NCBI GenBank assembly: GCA_000934455.1
Contig: KN887939.1
Span: 38,074 to 102,073 of the forward strand
Direction: 5' to 3'
DNA: 64,000 nt
DNA from: Apostichopus parvimensis
Taxonomy: Eukaryota > Echinodermata > Holothuroidea > Aspidochirotida > Stichopodidae
Below the pieces are notes generated by a model. That model was given only the letters and a program-made list of their open reading frames with translations. It searched no databases and was not told the origin of the DNA. How positions within the stretch are numbered: position 1 is the stretch's first letter; every line of letters starts with the position of its first letter. Shown piece by piece: positions 24,927 to 36,049 of the stretch. The position numbers were made by a program, and so were the translations under genes.

Positions 24927-26740
24927 GTGAAGCGTATTATAGTTTGTGTTGACATATTGTTTACTTCTTGTTATTATGACGTCACACACGGTTCGCGTTT
25001 TGGTGGTTTGCTCTGTGGTGTGGCGGGCTATGAATCACGCGCTATTAGAAGAGTGTTCAGATGTTTGGTTTGGAATGATTCAGATTGTGGGTCTGGAAGA
25101 CAGCAAAACCGGTTCAAACTGGTTGAGTGCTCATTTGCATGTGCTCATCTGCATATCAGGTTGGCACTCACCAATCAAGAGTTGGGTGAGAGGTCAGCTA
25201 TAAGTTTGGACCAATCAGGTCCAAGGGCAGAGCGTGTGCCCTGTGCTTGGCGTCGTAAGTTGTTATTGTAGAATCGGGGGTTTAAGTGTCTCCCAAAGAC
25301 GTATCAGGGAGTTGAAGTCTGTCTCCCGAAGCCTACAGACATATAACAGAGGGCTCCGTAATTTATATTTTTAATCAGCATTTAGGCTCGTGTATTTTAA
25401 CCATCTAAAGTTATAGTTGTATTCATCGTTGAGTTTATATACCAAGAGTTAATAAAAAGGAACTTAAAAATCAAATATCCACTTTTGAAGACTATTTATG
25501 AAGACTTTCATGTTTACGCTCGGTTTAACGTTAGTAGTGTAAGGCCCGGCTTACCTTTACCAACTTATACCTGGAACTATAAAAAAATAAGCCTCACAGC
25601 AAGTCAACCAGTTCTGGACTCTGTTGAGGCACGGTGACCAGACACAAGCCACACCTGTTTGCTTACAAACTAACCTAGACAAGACTGCTAACCACCTATA
25701 AACGCTTGCTACTGCGCATGTACGTGTTTGTGCGAGTGTGCGTGAGTATGTGTTTGAAATTTGTTGTTTTCGTTGGTTCTGTCTTTACGGTCATGTACCG
25801 GTATATGAGTTCAGTCGATATTAAGAACGTATTCAAGCAAGAAGTGTTTTCCAGTGTAAAACCAAAGATTTTATGTAAGTTGTGTTTTTATTGATATAAC
25901 GTTGTATATTTGTTGTATACATGATTATTTATTCTGTATGATTTGGATTTATGTATTTATTCTTCAATAATTGACTTTTTCATTAATCGATTTCCTGGTT
26001 GTTTAATTACAAACGTATGTTTCGTTTTTATTTTTTTAGTTACCAGACAGACAGTCATACAGAGTCAGTCAGACAGACAGTCAGACAGACAGACAAACAG
26101 ATTGTATCAGATGATAGCAGATAATAACATATCACAGCAAATAAACGAATCGACTCATTACATCTGCGTTGAATAATCTTTGGATTACTGAGTTCAGGAA
26201 TACGGAATTAAGAAATCTTCATTGATTTACAGTAAATAAAATCTCTAATTTGAAGATGTCTACAGACGAGGCCGTTATGGTGAAGACGTTGGTGTTACGG
26301 CGCAGGAACAAGAAGGGAACCTTAACAAGAGCACTGAATTCTATTTCTACTCTTATTAGAGAGGACGCAGGAATAGACTCTGTCAAGGAGCTCTTTGAGA
26401 AAACAAAACAAGGTTTAGAAGCGATAGAAGAGGCCCATCAAGCAGTAATTGAAAAGTTTGTGGACGAAGAAAAGTTTCTATTGGAAGAAGAATAGATGGC
26501 GGACGTGGTTGGCAAGTTCATTGCAGTAAGGATCGAAGTCCAGAGGTATGTAGACCCACCCAACCATAAACTACTGCTGAATTGCAAGCCTTGCACCTCC
26601 TGGTGATAATAGAGTACTACCAAGAAACAGAAGACAAAGAATATGATAGATCCATGACAAGGAGAGCTAGGCAGTCTTGTACAAGAGATGAACCACACAA
26701 TGACATCCCAATATGTATTAAGTAATGCCAGAAGACACAT
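24927..26740 (+). mobile_element. LTR-retrotransposon fossil, BEL/Pao-like gag start
   Basis: The stretch from about 24927 to 25600 has the composition and motif style of an LTR and leader (GGGCTCCGTAATTT, AATAAAA). No partner LTR was found in the window, so the boundaries are inferred. At 26254 an open frame of about 80 residues begins MSTDEAVMVKTLVLRRRNKK and has a charged, coiled-coil-like composition, as in gag N-termini of BEL/Pao elements. A related segment lies at about 33180-33300. The element is an incomplete fossil with pol not seen. A CAGA-rich microsatellite (26043-26100) lies inside it. Age cannot be estimated without the second LTR. Confidence 0.4.
26043..26100. repeat. CAGA-type microsatellite
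   Basis: Repeated CAGACAGA and CAGTCAGA units over about 58 bp. Confidence 0.85.
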
Positions 26741-27438
26741 GTGATCTTTAGATTATATCTTATCATAACTATTTTATAAACTTTCTAAGTTTTACGTAAT
26801 AAACACGTAGCATGCGCTTGATGCAGTATCGTGCAAAGCCAAGCGCGTAGAGCGCGACATTTGTCAAATGTGCACTACATTCTGGTGGGAAGCATAATTC
26901 AAAAATGTGATTCATTTCTTAATACGGGATGCTTGGTACTGAACGATTTTTGATGTTAGTATATTGGATGCCAAAAATTCATTTACCAGATGTGTTGATT
27001 CAATTTTACAGAAATCATTCTGCGTTGTTTGAATTTGGCATGACGAGGATTCACAACATGGTCAAGAAAGAACACTCCACAGGAATTAAAAGAAGACCTG
27101 TACATTTCCTAATGACAGTCCAAATGAGCCTTAAGATATTCCAGGACCTGCTGACAAAAATGAAACAAGACAAAGAATGAGAGTACATTTGGGAACTTTG
27201 AGGGAAACAAGATGCTACCAAAAACCAAAAACTATGATAGCACGGCCATATCAGCAACTCTTACTCCAGGATTCTTGCAGGAAACACAAGACAGAGGGGA
27301 CATGCAGATATTAAGGACAATTATATAATAGGATAGTCTGACCTTTGTCATCCCTGATCGCAAATACAGTGATGCAACTAGCACGCACAAGAATATCAGC
27401 ACCAAATTAGACATGCCCCCTCTGGAATAACTGCATGC

Positions 27439-27585
27439 ACACTATAAGACTGACTATCTTGGTGCATATGTAAATGAGCTATATAGCCTAACGCTACACT
27501 ATATACATGTACGCCCACACAAGTATACGCCTATCGTTACAATCGCTCATTTACATATGCACCAAAATAGTCAGTCTTATAGTGT
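27439..27585. repeat. 147-bp inverted repeat across an LTR edge (inverted LTR start)
   Basis: Arms 27439-27479 and 27545-27585 are 41-bp inverted copies with about one mismatch. The 65-bp spacer 27480-27544 is the reverse complement of LTR positions about 12-76, as judged from the intact LTR starts at 28162 and 30805. The structure therefore reads: flank, first 11 LTR bases, inverted copy of the flank plus the first 76 LTR bases, then the LTR resumes at about base 77. Confidence 0.8.
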
Positions 27586-28027
27586 ATGCGCTTGTATCGA
27601 CGCATCGCTGTTTAATTACGTAACAGAGGTTTCAAACATCGGGCGCGGCGCGCTGTTTGTGGTGCGTGCGTGCAACTGGTGTGCGTGTGGTGTGATAGAA
27701 CTTTGTGTTCGAAAACGTTTGGGAGAGCAAGAGAATGAGGCTGTGAGTACGGATGGTTGACCGGCCAACACTTGTGAGCGAGTAAGTTTGATTCATATAT
27801 GTGTAGTGAGCTTGTGACTTGTAAGTAAATTATGTTTTATATTTTATATTTAGTTTGCTTCAGTTGAGTTGTTAATTTATTCAAGTAAACCATTGCTCCA
27901 GTTGAGTTATTACATTATCCAAGTTAACCGTTAATCTTTTGTTACTGCGTTATCTTTGCAACTTCTCTCCCCGGAGTCATCATACTTTTGGGAGGGCACG
28001 CCAGTACGAAAAACCACTAAATTTACA
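27469..28027 (+). mobile_element. Solo LTR (Ty3/gypsy-type), rearranged 5' edge
   Basis: The copy starts TGTAAATGAGC and ends in TTTACA, and is homologous to the LTRs at 28162 and 30805. It is flanked by a 4-bp direct repeat, CATA, at 27465-27468 and 28028-28031, as expected for a gypsy-type insertion. No internal region belongs to it, so it looks like a solo LTR. Its 5' edge carries the inverted repeat described separately. Its divergence from the other two LTRs looks modest, suggesting fairly recent activity. Confidence 0.75.
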
Positions 28028-28621
28028 CATACACCTATGTACATATACAGGGATGTTTACTATACCTTCAGACACAGTGGTTTGTCAATGGAAAATCTGT
28101 TACCATATCATACTGTAGGTGTCCATTTCAACATGTACTGGGCAGTTCTCTCCATTGCAAGTGTAAATGAGCGATTGTAACGATAGGCGTATTCTTGTGT
28201 GGGCGTACATGTATATAGTGTAGCGTTAGGCTATGGTGCGCTTGTATTGATGCATCGCTGTTTAATTACATAACAGAGGTTTTAAACGTATCGGGCGCGG
28301 CGCGCTGTTTGTGGTGCGTGCGTGCAACTGGTGTGAGTGTGTGCGATAGAACTTTTGTGTTTGAAAACGTTTGGGAGAGCTTATGAATGAGGCGGTGAGT
28401 ACGGATGGTTGACCGGCCAACACTTGTGAGAGAGTAAGTTTGATTCATATATGTGTAGTGAGCTTGTGACTTGTAAGTAAATTATGTTTTATATTTAGTT
28501 TGCTCCAGTTGAGTTGTTAATTTATTCAAGTATTAAATTATCCAAGTACACCGTTAATCTTTTGTTTCTGCGTTATCTTTACCAGGCGCGTATCCAGGGG
28601 GGGCGTTGGGGGCGCGCGCCC

Positions 28622-28756
28622 CCCGGGTAAGAAAAAGAAGAGAGAAAAAAAAGAGAGAAGAAAAAAGGGAAAAAGAGGGGGAAAAAGAGGAGAAAGGAGA
28701 GGAAGGAAGGGAAAAGAAAAAGAAGAAAGAGAAAAAGGAGGGAACAGAAGAAAAAC
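28622..28756 (+). repeat. Homopurine tract
   Basis: About 130 bases that are almost entirely A and G, inside the nested hAT-like element. The glutamate/lysine-rich open frame over it is compositional, not a gene. Confidence 0.85.
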
Positions 28757-28879
28757 GCCAAGACACCGGGAAGAGAAAGAGGAACAGTGACATAATTACA
28801 GCACTGATCCCTATTATATACACAGGGTAGCCAGTGACGGATCGAGAAGGGGCGTCCGCCTCAGCCTACCCCTTACACC

Positions 28880-28964
28880 NNNNNNNNNNNNNNNNNNNNN
28901 NNNNNNNNNNNNNNNNNNNNNNNNNNNNNNNNNNNNNNNNNNNNNNNNNNNNNNNNNNNNNNNN
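28880..28964. other. Assembly gap (85 N)
   Basis: Unresolved bases inside the nested hAT-like element, directly after the purine tract and a G-rich segment, a context that commonly breaks assemblies. Confidence 0.99.
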
Positions 28965-30733
28965 TGTTAGGGGTTGAAGGAGGTTTTTCTATATTGGCTG
29001 TCCATAGAAAAAATTTTGTGCAACATTATGGGTATGTTTTGAAGTGAATTTATTTCATAAGAAGTGTGAATTTTCAAATTGTGGGCCGCGACGTAGAATC
29101 ACCTACAAAAGCAATGATCCACAGGAGATGCGATGAGGTCGAACATGTGTGACTGGTGACAATCTTCAAAAAGGTTATGGATGGAAATACAAAATATTGG
29201 GAAAATACTTGATTTACTCAGACAAAAGTGAACATCTAGTTGGTCATTTTCAAGCCCGAGATGTGCCATTTCCGGTGATCTGGGGGTGTCAAAACCAGAA
29301 ACTTTCTTGTACGGGGCGCCAACCGATGGTGGCGCTCAGCTTAGATAGTCATTCGCACCCCCCGGGTTAGAAAATCCTGGATACGCCCCAGTTTACAACT
29401 TCTCTCCCCTGAGTCATCATACTTTTGGGAGGGCACGCCAGTACGGAAAACCACTAAACTTACATTGGTGTCAGAAGTGTTGGCGTACTGGCTTAGTTTT
29501 AAAGATTTCGCAGAGGCACGTACCTAATTTTAGTTAAAAGAAAAGAAAAAAATAGTAAAGTTGTTAGCGAATTTTATTCAAGATTTTATTTCAATATCAT
29601 ATTAAATTATTAAATCATATTAAAAGGATTTGAACAAAAATGGAAAATTCCCCTAGCGGGCCCCCTGAAGACAGTGGTGACCGCATTATCATGCCCCTGT
29701 CATACGTCCCGATGGACGTAAAAATTCCAGTTTTCAAGGGGAATGCAAATGACATTTCTTTTGGGGACTGGGAATTTGAGTTGAAGATGGCATGGAAAAC
29801 GTGGAATACTCCAGAAGACCACAAATCAATTATTTTATTGCGATACCTGGGTGATGGGAGGGGGGATCACAGCTAAAGAGATGCTGGATATATTACGCAA
29901 TATATACGGGGATAAAACTCCAGTTACAAGTTTGCTGGCAAAGTTTTATGCCTTGACTCAAGAGCAGAGTGAGAGCATTAGGAACTATGCTCTAACGCTC
30001 CAAATGTTGGAAAGAAAGGTAAAAAGCCGGTCGCCAGAGTTAGTACAAGAAAACATGCTAAGGGATAAATTTGTGGAAGGCATCAGGAGCCCCTCCATTC
30101 GTCGGAGATGAAAAGAGAGATAAGGAAAAAATCCACTGTGACATTTTCTGAACTAAAGAACGAAAGCATCGCCATTGAAAGTGAACTGTCCGTAAATGGA
30201 GAGACGATGGCGTTGGTAAATCTACAAAAGACATCTAGCATTGACAGAACACAGAAGGAGAGAGATGACCAGGAAAGGAAGATCTTGTGGGAAGAAATTA
30301 AAGAAATAAGACTGGGACTAATGCAATCACAACGGACACTGCTGTCTTTGACCTGGGGTGGGTTTAATTAGCTCATTGATTAGTTTATTCAGGATGTGTG
30401 ACAATTTTCAAGACAATTACAAATTTTAGGATTATTTTCTGATGCATCGATGCAAATTTGCCATAGACCTGAAGAGCTGTTCATATGTGTGCGCCCATAC
30501 ACGATGCATGCGTTGTTGTGATTATTTATGAAATTTTGAATTCTTCTCTTTCTTTTATTTCACCTTATTTTAAGTAGTCCTCTTAGGTGGAGTTTGATAA
30601 GAAGTGGCTGATCTCGAATGCTACAATTGTCACGGACTTGAGCTCCGTTTGAGAGAGAAGGACTTTGAGTCAAACTGGCTGTCTAAGCCTAGGCAGAATA
30701 CCTACCACCTTCTAGGTAATGAGGTGGAAAGAG

Positions 30734-30759
30734 TGTAAATGAGTGATTGTAACGATTGA
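30734..30759 (+). repeat. Stray copy of LTR start with its purine stretch
   Basis: GAGGTGGAAAGAG followed by TGTAAATGAGTGATTGTAAC repeats the 3' LTR junction at 30793-30825, about 70 bp upstream of it. It is a short duplication of the purine tract plus the first 25 or so bases of the LTR. Confidence 0.7.
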
Positions 30760-31899
30760 CTATTTTTAGACTTCAGGAGAAGTCTGCGTTTCAGGTGGAA
30801 AGAGTGTAAATGAGCGATTGTAACGATAGGCGTATTCTTGTGTGGGCGTACATGTATATAGTGTAGCGTTAGGCTATGGTGCGCTTGTATCGACGCATCG
30901 CTGTTTTAAACGTATCGGGCGCGGCGCGCTGTTTGTGGTGCGTGTGTGCAACTGGTGTGAGTGTGTGCGTGTGGTGTGATAGAACTTTCTTGTGTTTGAA
31001 AATGTATGTAGAGCTTATGAATGAGGCAGTGAGTACAGATGGTTGACCGGCCAACACTTGTGAGTGAGTGAGTACGTTTGATTCATGTGTGTGTAGTGAG
31101 TTTGTGACTTGTAAGTAAATTATGTTTTATATTTTATATTTAGTTTGCTCCAGTTGAGTTGTTAATTTATTCAAGTATTAAATTATCCAAGTAAACCGTT
31201 AATTTTTTGTTTCTGCGTTATCTTTACAACTTCTCTCCCCTGAGTCATCATACTTTTGGGAGGGCACGCCAGTACGGAACACCACTAAACTTACACATGC
31301 AGTGTAGTCTACACGTTGGATATATCTTGACATCATTCTTCATCTTAATTATTTGATTGTCTTCAGGCAAACGCACAAATGTTGCTAACAGACAGGTCAA
31401 TGTACCAAGTAGGGATGTCCCATTGTATGTTGTGACCCACACAAAGTGGATTTGGTCAGCAGGAAAGAATATGATAAGTAGTAACTAAATGAGAACTGTG
31501 AGTTCAGTAGCTGCTGACTGTCCAAGTGAGTCTAAAACAATTTTAAGAACATGCAGAGACAGTGATGTTTGAAATTTAGCTTTCCATGACAACAGTTTCC
31601 CCCTTAAAGCAACACAACTTATAGCACTGATCTTGTCTTTTAGGAGCTTAAAGGAGTAAAAGCTCTGAAGGGAACCAAAGCTAACAGAGGGAAGACGTCC
31701 TTCTGGGCCAAGATCTGTGAAGGTTATTGTCAGATCTTTATAAGTTTAAGTATACTGCCCCTAAGTTGGACTAAGTGTGTCATTTATAACTGAACTCCAT
31801 CATTAAATATACTCTCTTCTGTTGTAGCTAGTGAACAAGAGCAATGTATTTGTGTTATCTCTTGAGTCAAAGTGTTGAGTTAACTGTAATATACCACAA

Positions 31900-32965
31900 T
31901 ATAGCGACAAGGATAAAGTTCTAGAGGAACAGCGGGAGTCATATCAAGAACGATTGGAACAACATTTCATTGTTCAAGATATCACAGAAGACAAAAAGAA
32001 GTGTTCAAATTCATTAGCTGCGATCAGTCCAGTAACATCTTCGCTTTTGAAGGACTTAATAGCTCCCAAAAAGCCTGCTGAACATAAATATGAAGAAATA
32101 AGCACCAAGTTGAAGGAACATTATAGCCCAACACCGCCAAGGATTGCTGAAAGATTTATGACTGCTAAGAAGGCCCAAGGGAGTCAAAAGGTTTGGTATG
32201 CCAGAAATGCAAGAGAAAGGGAGTTAAAGGTTAGCCAGAAGGTTTTGGTGTTACTACCTAGTGCCAAGAACAAAACAGATGTGCAATGGCAAGGACCATA
32301 TAAGGTTATTCGTAAAGTGTCAAAGGTTGACTTTGAAATTGATGTTGGGAGGAAAAGACACAATCTGGTGGTATACCATATGAATTTACTAAGACCATGG
32401 GTGTACAGAAGTTGTTTATATACTTCATTGGGGGATGAAACAGATATTGCAATGAATGTCCATAAGGCTGTCAATGTAGATGAGGAAGATGTTACAACTG
32501 CATTTAGTGAAGATATTGTAAGTTTTGATGGACAAAAATGAAACTTGGAAACATGACCAAGTATCTGAAAGATTAACAACTGACCAAAATGAAGACGTGC
32601 AGAATTTGTTACATGGTTCTTGTGATGTTTTTAGTGATGTTCCTGGTCAAGCATCAGGTGTTGAACATTCAGTTGCAATCAATTCGTCAAAGACGTTACT
32701 GATTGTCACATGCAAATAAAGAAGTTGTTAAGGCTGAGATAGACAAAATGCTAAAGATGGGTTTCATCGAGAAATCAAGTAGTGCATGGGCATCTCCTAT
32801 TGTCCTTGTTCCCAAAAAGACTAATCAGTATGATTTTGCACAGATTATCGAAAATTAATTCAGAAACTGTGTTTGATGCTTTTCCAATGCCACTCATTGA
32901 AGGTCACCAGATTGTCCAGAATGACCGTCTAGAACCGATATTGGTTCAACGATTTAAGATCTGAT
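31900..32965 (+). mobile_element. Ty3/gypsy fossil with integrase part upstream of RT (Gmr1-like order)
   Basis: From 5' to 3' the pieces are: a gag-like segment (YQERLEQHFIVQDITEDKKK; about 31925-32150), an integrase C-terminal segment (QGPYKVIRKVSKVDFEID; VYHMNLLRPWV; about 32200-32410), a linker-like region, and a reverse-transcriptase N-terminal segment (AEIDKMLKMGFIEKSSSAWA; about 32735-32820). Integrase upstream of RT is the order known from Gmr1-like elements, a deuterostome group of Ty3/gypsy retrotransposons. The copy is a heavily deleted fossil with several breaks. The order could also come from rearrangement. Confidence 0.65.
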
Positions 32966-33079
32966 CTGCAATGTGTGTAATTTTTGGCTCTGTTACTGTA
33001 TAAAATAAATCTCTGGGGGATTTAAAGTGAATCAAATTTTATGATATTTGCGGAAATCATCAAATGAAGTGATGATGGA

Positions 33080-33420
33080 TCACCAACCGGAGAAATTGAC
33101 AGACAAAATTGTAGCCGAGAAACATCTTGTACTTGCCTGGCGTAATAAGAAGTGTACACTTACAGTACTCGTAGTTTGAATACAATAAAGAACTTGATAA
33201 AGGAGGATGTGGGAGCTGACACGATGAAGGAGCAGTTTAAGAAGGCAGAGCGAAATATAGAAGCAGTTGAAATGGTACATCAGGTAGCAATCGAAATGAT
33301 ATGCAAGGGAAAGGGAGTTAGAGGTTAGCAAGAAGGTTTTGGTGTTACTACCTAGTGCCAAGAACAAAACGGATGTGCAATAGCAAGGACCGTATAAGGT
33401 TATTCGTTCTAGTGTTTAAA
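33080..33420 (+). mobile_element. Small LTR-element fossil: gag-like and integrase-tail pieces
   Basis: About 33181-33300 resembles the gag-like start at 26254 (compare MKEQFKKAERNIEAVEM with VKELFEKTKQGLEAIEE). Immediately after, about 33300-33410 is nearly identical in DNA to the integrase-tail region at 32215-32320. The juxtaposition of two different element parts shows deletion or recombination between fossils. It is broken and incomplete. Confidence 0.55.
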
Positions 33421-33527
33421 ACAGTTTTGATTCATTATTTCCAGTGATTTAGTCGGGTGCATTTTTCAAATTTCAACTTTTCTGACCTATCGGTCATGTT
33501 GTAGTAGCCTATACTATAGCCTATCAC

Positions 33528-34165
33528 TTGCATTATACGTGGTTCAGTACGTTAGTCGTTTACCTGCAAGAGAAGAAGTGTAAATATGTTGGAAGCTTGC
33601 AGGGGACTGAAGAAGATATTAACCGAAGAATTGGTATAACCAACGGTTCTTTCAACACACTGTCAAGTATTTTCAAAAGCAAAAACATAAGCCAAAACAT
33701 TAAGCTTAGGATTTTCAAGGCTTTTTTAAAGAGTATTTTCTTGTACAATAGCGAACTGTGGGGCACAACGAAGGATCTTGATTGCAAAATTGACACTTTT
33801 CCAAGGAGACTACTTCGTAATTTTCTCAACATTAGATGGACCAATAACAATTGGTTATCAAACGATGAGCTCTACAATGAAACCAACCAAACACCTTGGT
33901 CATCCATAGTCGCACATAGAAGATTGAGATTTTTCGGTCATGTAGCAAGACTCCAGGAGGACGTTCCAGCATAGGTTGCTGAGAAGCATTGAGACATACT
34001 GCTAAACCAGTAAGAAGGCCCGTGACTACCTTGCTTGGAAAAATAAAGGTGCAATTTAAGGACGTTAACATTAACAATTTCGAGGAAGTAATAAACCCTC
34101 CGCAAGATCGTGATACGTGGCGGTGTAGATCACTGAGCATGTCGGATAGACGAGACTCAACTTAC
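33528..34165 (+). pseudogene. LINE reverse-transcriptase C-terminal fragment
   Basis: The open stretch from about 33577 encodes the familiar thumb/C-terminal part of non-LTR RTs: CKYVGSLQGTEEDINRRIG, KLRIFKAFLKSIFLYNSELW, LRNFLNIRWTNNNW and HRRLRFFGHVARLQED. After 33974 the homology continues in another frame (KPVRRPVTTLLGKIKVQFKD; PQDRDTWRC), so one frameshift lies near 33970-33990. The upstream RT core and endonuclease are absent. This is a 5'-truncated dead copy. The clade (RTE/CR1/Proto2-like) cannot be settled by eye. Confidence 0.75.
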
Positions 34166-34277
34166 TACACAGTACTACTAATTAGTTTATTCCTTTTTAT
34201 TGATGTTTTGATGGCAGATTAAATTAAATTTAAGAAATGAACACTTCAAGAGAAGTCTTTGTTTCATAATGGGGGGA

Positions 34278-34660
34278 TGTCATTAACATATATCATAAAC
34301 GTTGGGCTTCTAGGGCTAGGTTTAAGTCAACTTGCGCATATTGATTACTCTCGCTAACACAGATGAATGCGCGTTGGTTAATATTGTTGGACTTATGGTT
34401 ATGGCAATAAGGGGATGCACCGTAATTGGAAAGTCATTACCTTAGGGATGCGTGTCGCCACTGGGTTTTTTTTGTATAGGGGGGGAATCATTAATTACTT
34501 GTCTTAAGGAGGATATATTTTGGTGAAATTGCACTTAATATAAATATATGACTACATTTACCGGTCGGTTGGCGGCTATATAAGGTTCTATCATGTTGCT
34601 ATATTTAGAATTTAATTCAATTATATGTTGATTAATTTACAGTTTTTAGTGGTTTTGTTT
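34278..34660 (+). mobile_element. Probable LTR (gypsy-type) with TATA box
   Basis: A purine stretch (AATGGGGGGA) precedes TGTCATTAACATATATC at 34278. The segment just before it (CTTCAAGAGAAGTCTTTGTTTC) parallels the sequence before the 3' LTR at 30805 (CTTCAGGAGAAGTCTGCGTTTC), supporting a 3' LTR junction. A TATA box (GGCTATATAAGG, about 34573) lies inside. The end at TTTACA near 34660 is a guess. No partner LTR was found. Confidence 0.45.
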
Positions 34661-35525
34661 ACAATTTGGGTGATCTTCCCTTACCCATCAGCGTTGCTGG
34701 CATGACCCTTGCTTCAAAAAGTCACTCGAGTGAGCTTTAGGATCAGCTGCATTACACAAACATGACCGACAACTTATCACGCTAATGGCTGTAACACTAA
34801 TACTTATTAACACATACTGTGCTCTATGATAACAAAGACTACTACTATAAATTTTCAGAAAATAATGAAGGAATTGGAATAGGGAGGACACATTTAAGGT
34901 GTTTCAGTTTACTAGTACATATGTGTGACCAAGTATCTCTAACAGTATAAGATGGTGAATAATATTATAGGCTGATCAGTTGCAAGTTTCCTACTGATAT
35001 TTTTAGGGAGCAGAACCAATATTTATTTTTTTATTATCTCAAATCGATTTTGATATCCTTTGTTAATAAGAGCTGTACAGACAACCCTTACTCAACGACT
35101 AGTATGCTTCATGATAATAGCTATAAAACTACTGCATTGCACAATCAACCCTCAAGCCATGCAATTCACCATAAAAGAAGGAGAATACCATTCCAGCAGA
35201 TATGTGTGAACTATGTATGGAAGCAACACCACTGCCTGAAGATGATGAATCCATTGTGAAACATCACTGCATGAAAATGAGATATCTGTGACAACATAAA
35301 CCTGGTACTTTCAGTCCAAACAACTTATCTGGTTCTTTGAATGGCAGCTGTTTTATTTAGGATTCCAACGATTCCCTTGGTCTTCCGCTGATTTTCTGGC
35401 TTTCTCCATGAACCGTATTGTACTGGAAGATCATTTTATGTATGGGGACATGTTGCCATCTTGATTCTAACTTTGGATTGCTGTGGGTTTAGATATGAAA
35501 AATATTGCCACATTTGTTTAACAGT
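34661..35525. other. Spacer before the segmental duplication
   Basis: No gene, RNA or repeat recognised. It is the unique sequence left of the duplication breakpoint. Confidence 0.5.
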
Positions 35526-35704
35526 GGAAAGGTAAAGATGTCATAAAAGTTCATTGCGAATGGAAGATAATAATATTAATGGATTCAAACAGCATTATCA
35601 AGGTTTGAAAATACTACACAATACTAGTCTACAGAGGCAAGTTTTACCGGTTCAATTCTGTTCTCCAAAGTTAAAATTTTGTATTTAAGAGTAGATAAGT
35701 TTAA

Positions 35705-35852
35705 TCAAAATAAACTAAAACTGTTAGCAAACTGCTTATCCACTAGAGAGCCTGTGTAAGAGAATGTGTAAAAGCAAGTTGGCCTGACGTTTCGATCTTG
35801 CAGGATCTTCTTCAGAGGCTAAATGACAAGTAACAGTAACAGAGGGGGCAAA
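35705..35852 (-). mobile_element. Penelope-like element terminus with hammerhead-like core
   Basis: This is a 148-bp insertion in copy A only. The flanks carry AAGTTTAA at 35697-35704 and 35853-35860, present once at the matching site of copy B. On the minus strand it reads CCTCTGAAGAAGATCC, then CGAAACGTCAGGCC. CTGAAGA (35815-35809) followed by a short GATC/GATC stem and GAAA (35793-35790) matches the conserved hammerhead ribozyme core (CUGANGA...GAAA), with an upstream GTC as candidate cleavage triplet. Such hammerheads are known from terminal repeats of Penelope-like elements. No RT or GIY-YIG part is present. Confidence 0.65.
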
Positions 35853-36049
35853 AAGTTTAAAAGAGAAGTTAGGGGTATTACTTAATAATCTCTACAACCA
35901 GAACTCTATCCATACATAGAGGTTAAATGAAATGACTAGTTTGATCTCTAAGGGATCTGGCATTTCAGGATTCCTTCTTGAGATCTATATTGTGCTTACA
36001 AGCTGCCAATCACAATTTGACTTTGACCTCCACTAAATGCAATACATTT

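Larger units (their letters stand above)
28583..29391. mobile_element. hAT-like DNA element nested in the 5' LTR
   Basis: This interrupts the LTR exactly where the sister LTR at 30805-31295 is continuous. The ends read CAGGCGCGTATCCAGG on the left and, inverted from the right, CTGGGGCGTATCCAGG. The flanks share the direct repeat TTTAC (28578-28582 and 29392-29396), possibly part of a degenerate 8-bp duplication. Its right third resembles the right third of the hAT-type element at 5584-6971. It contains a homopurine tract and an assembly gap. Confidence 0.7.
28162..31295 (+). mobile_element. Gag-only LTR retrotransposon, Ty3/gypsy-type, non-autonomous fossil
   Basis: The 5' LTR is 28162-29464 (about 494 bp once the nested 809-bp DNA transposon is removed) and the 3' LTR is 30805-31295 (491 bp). 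Both run TGTAAATGAGCGATTG...ACTTACA. A primer-binding-site-like TGGTGTCAGAAG follows the 5' LTR at 29466, and a purine stretch AGGTGGAAAGAG precedes the 3' LTR. The interior (29640-30371) encodes a broken gag (PVFKGNANDISFGDWEFEL; ITAKEMLDILRNIYGDK) resembling the capsid region of gypsy-type and PNMA-related gag. It has about two breaks. No pol is present, so the element was mobilised in trans or is internally deleted. Flanking tetranucleotides differ (CAAG and CATG). The LTRs are similar, so the insertion is not very old. Confidence 0.75.

Noticed and set aside
26929-27180. Plus-strand open frame of 83 codons
   Set aside because: It lies between LTR-element pieces, with no family recognised and no splice or promoter context.
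28606-28830. Glu/Lys-rich open frame
   Set aside because: It is the translation of a homopurine tract inside a transposon.
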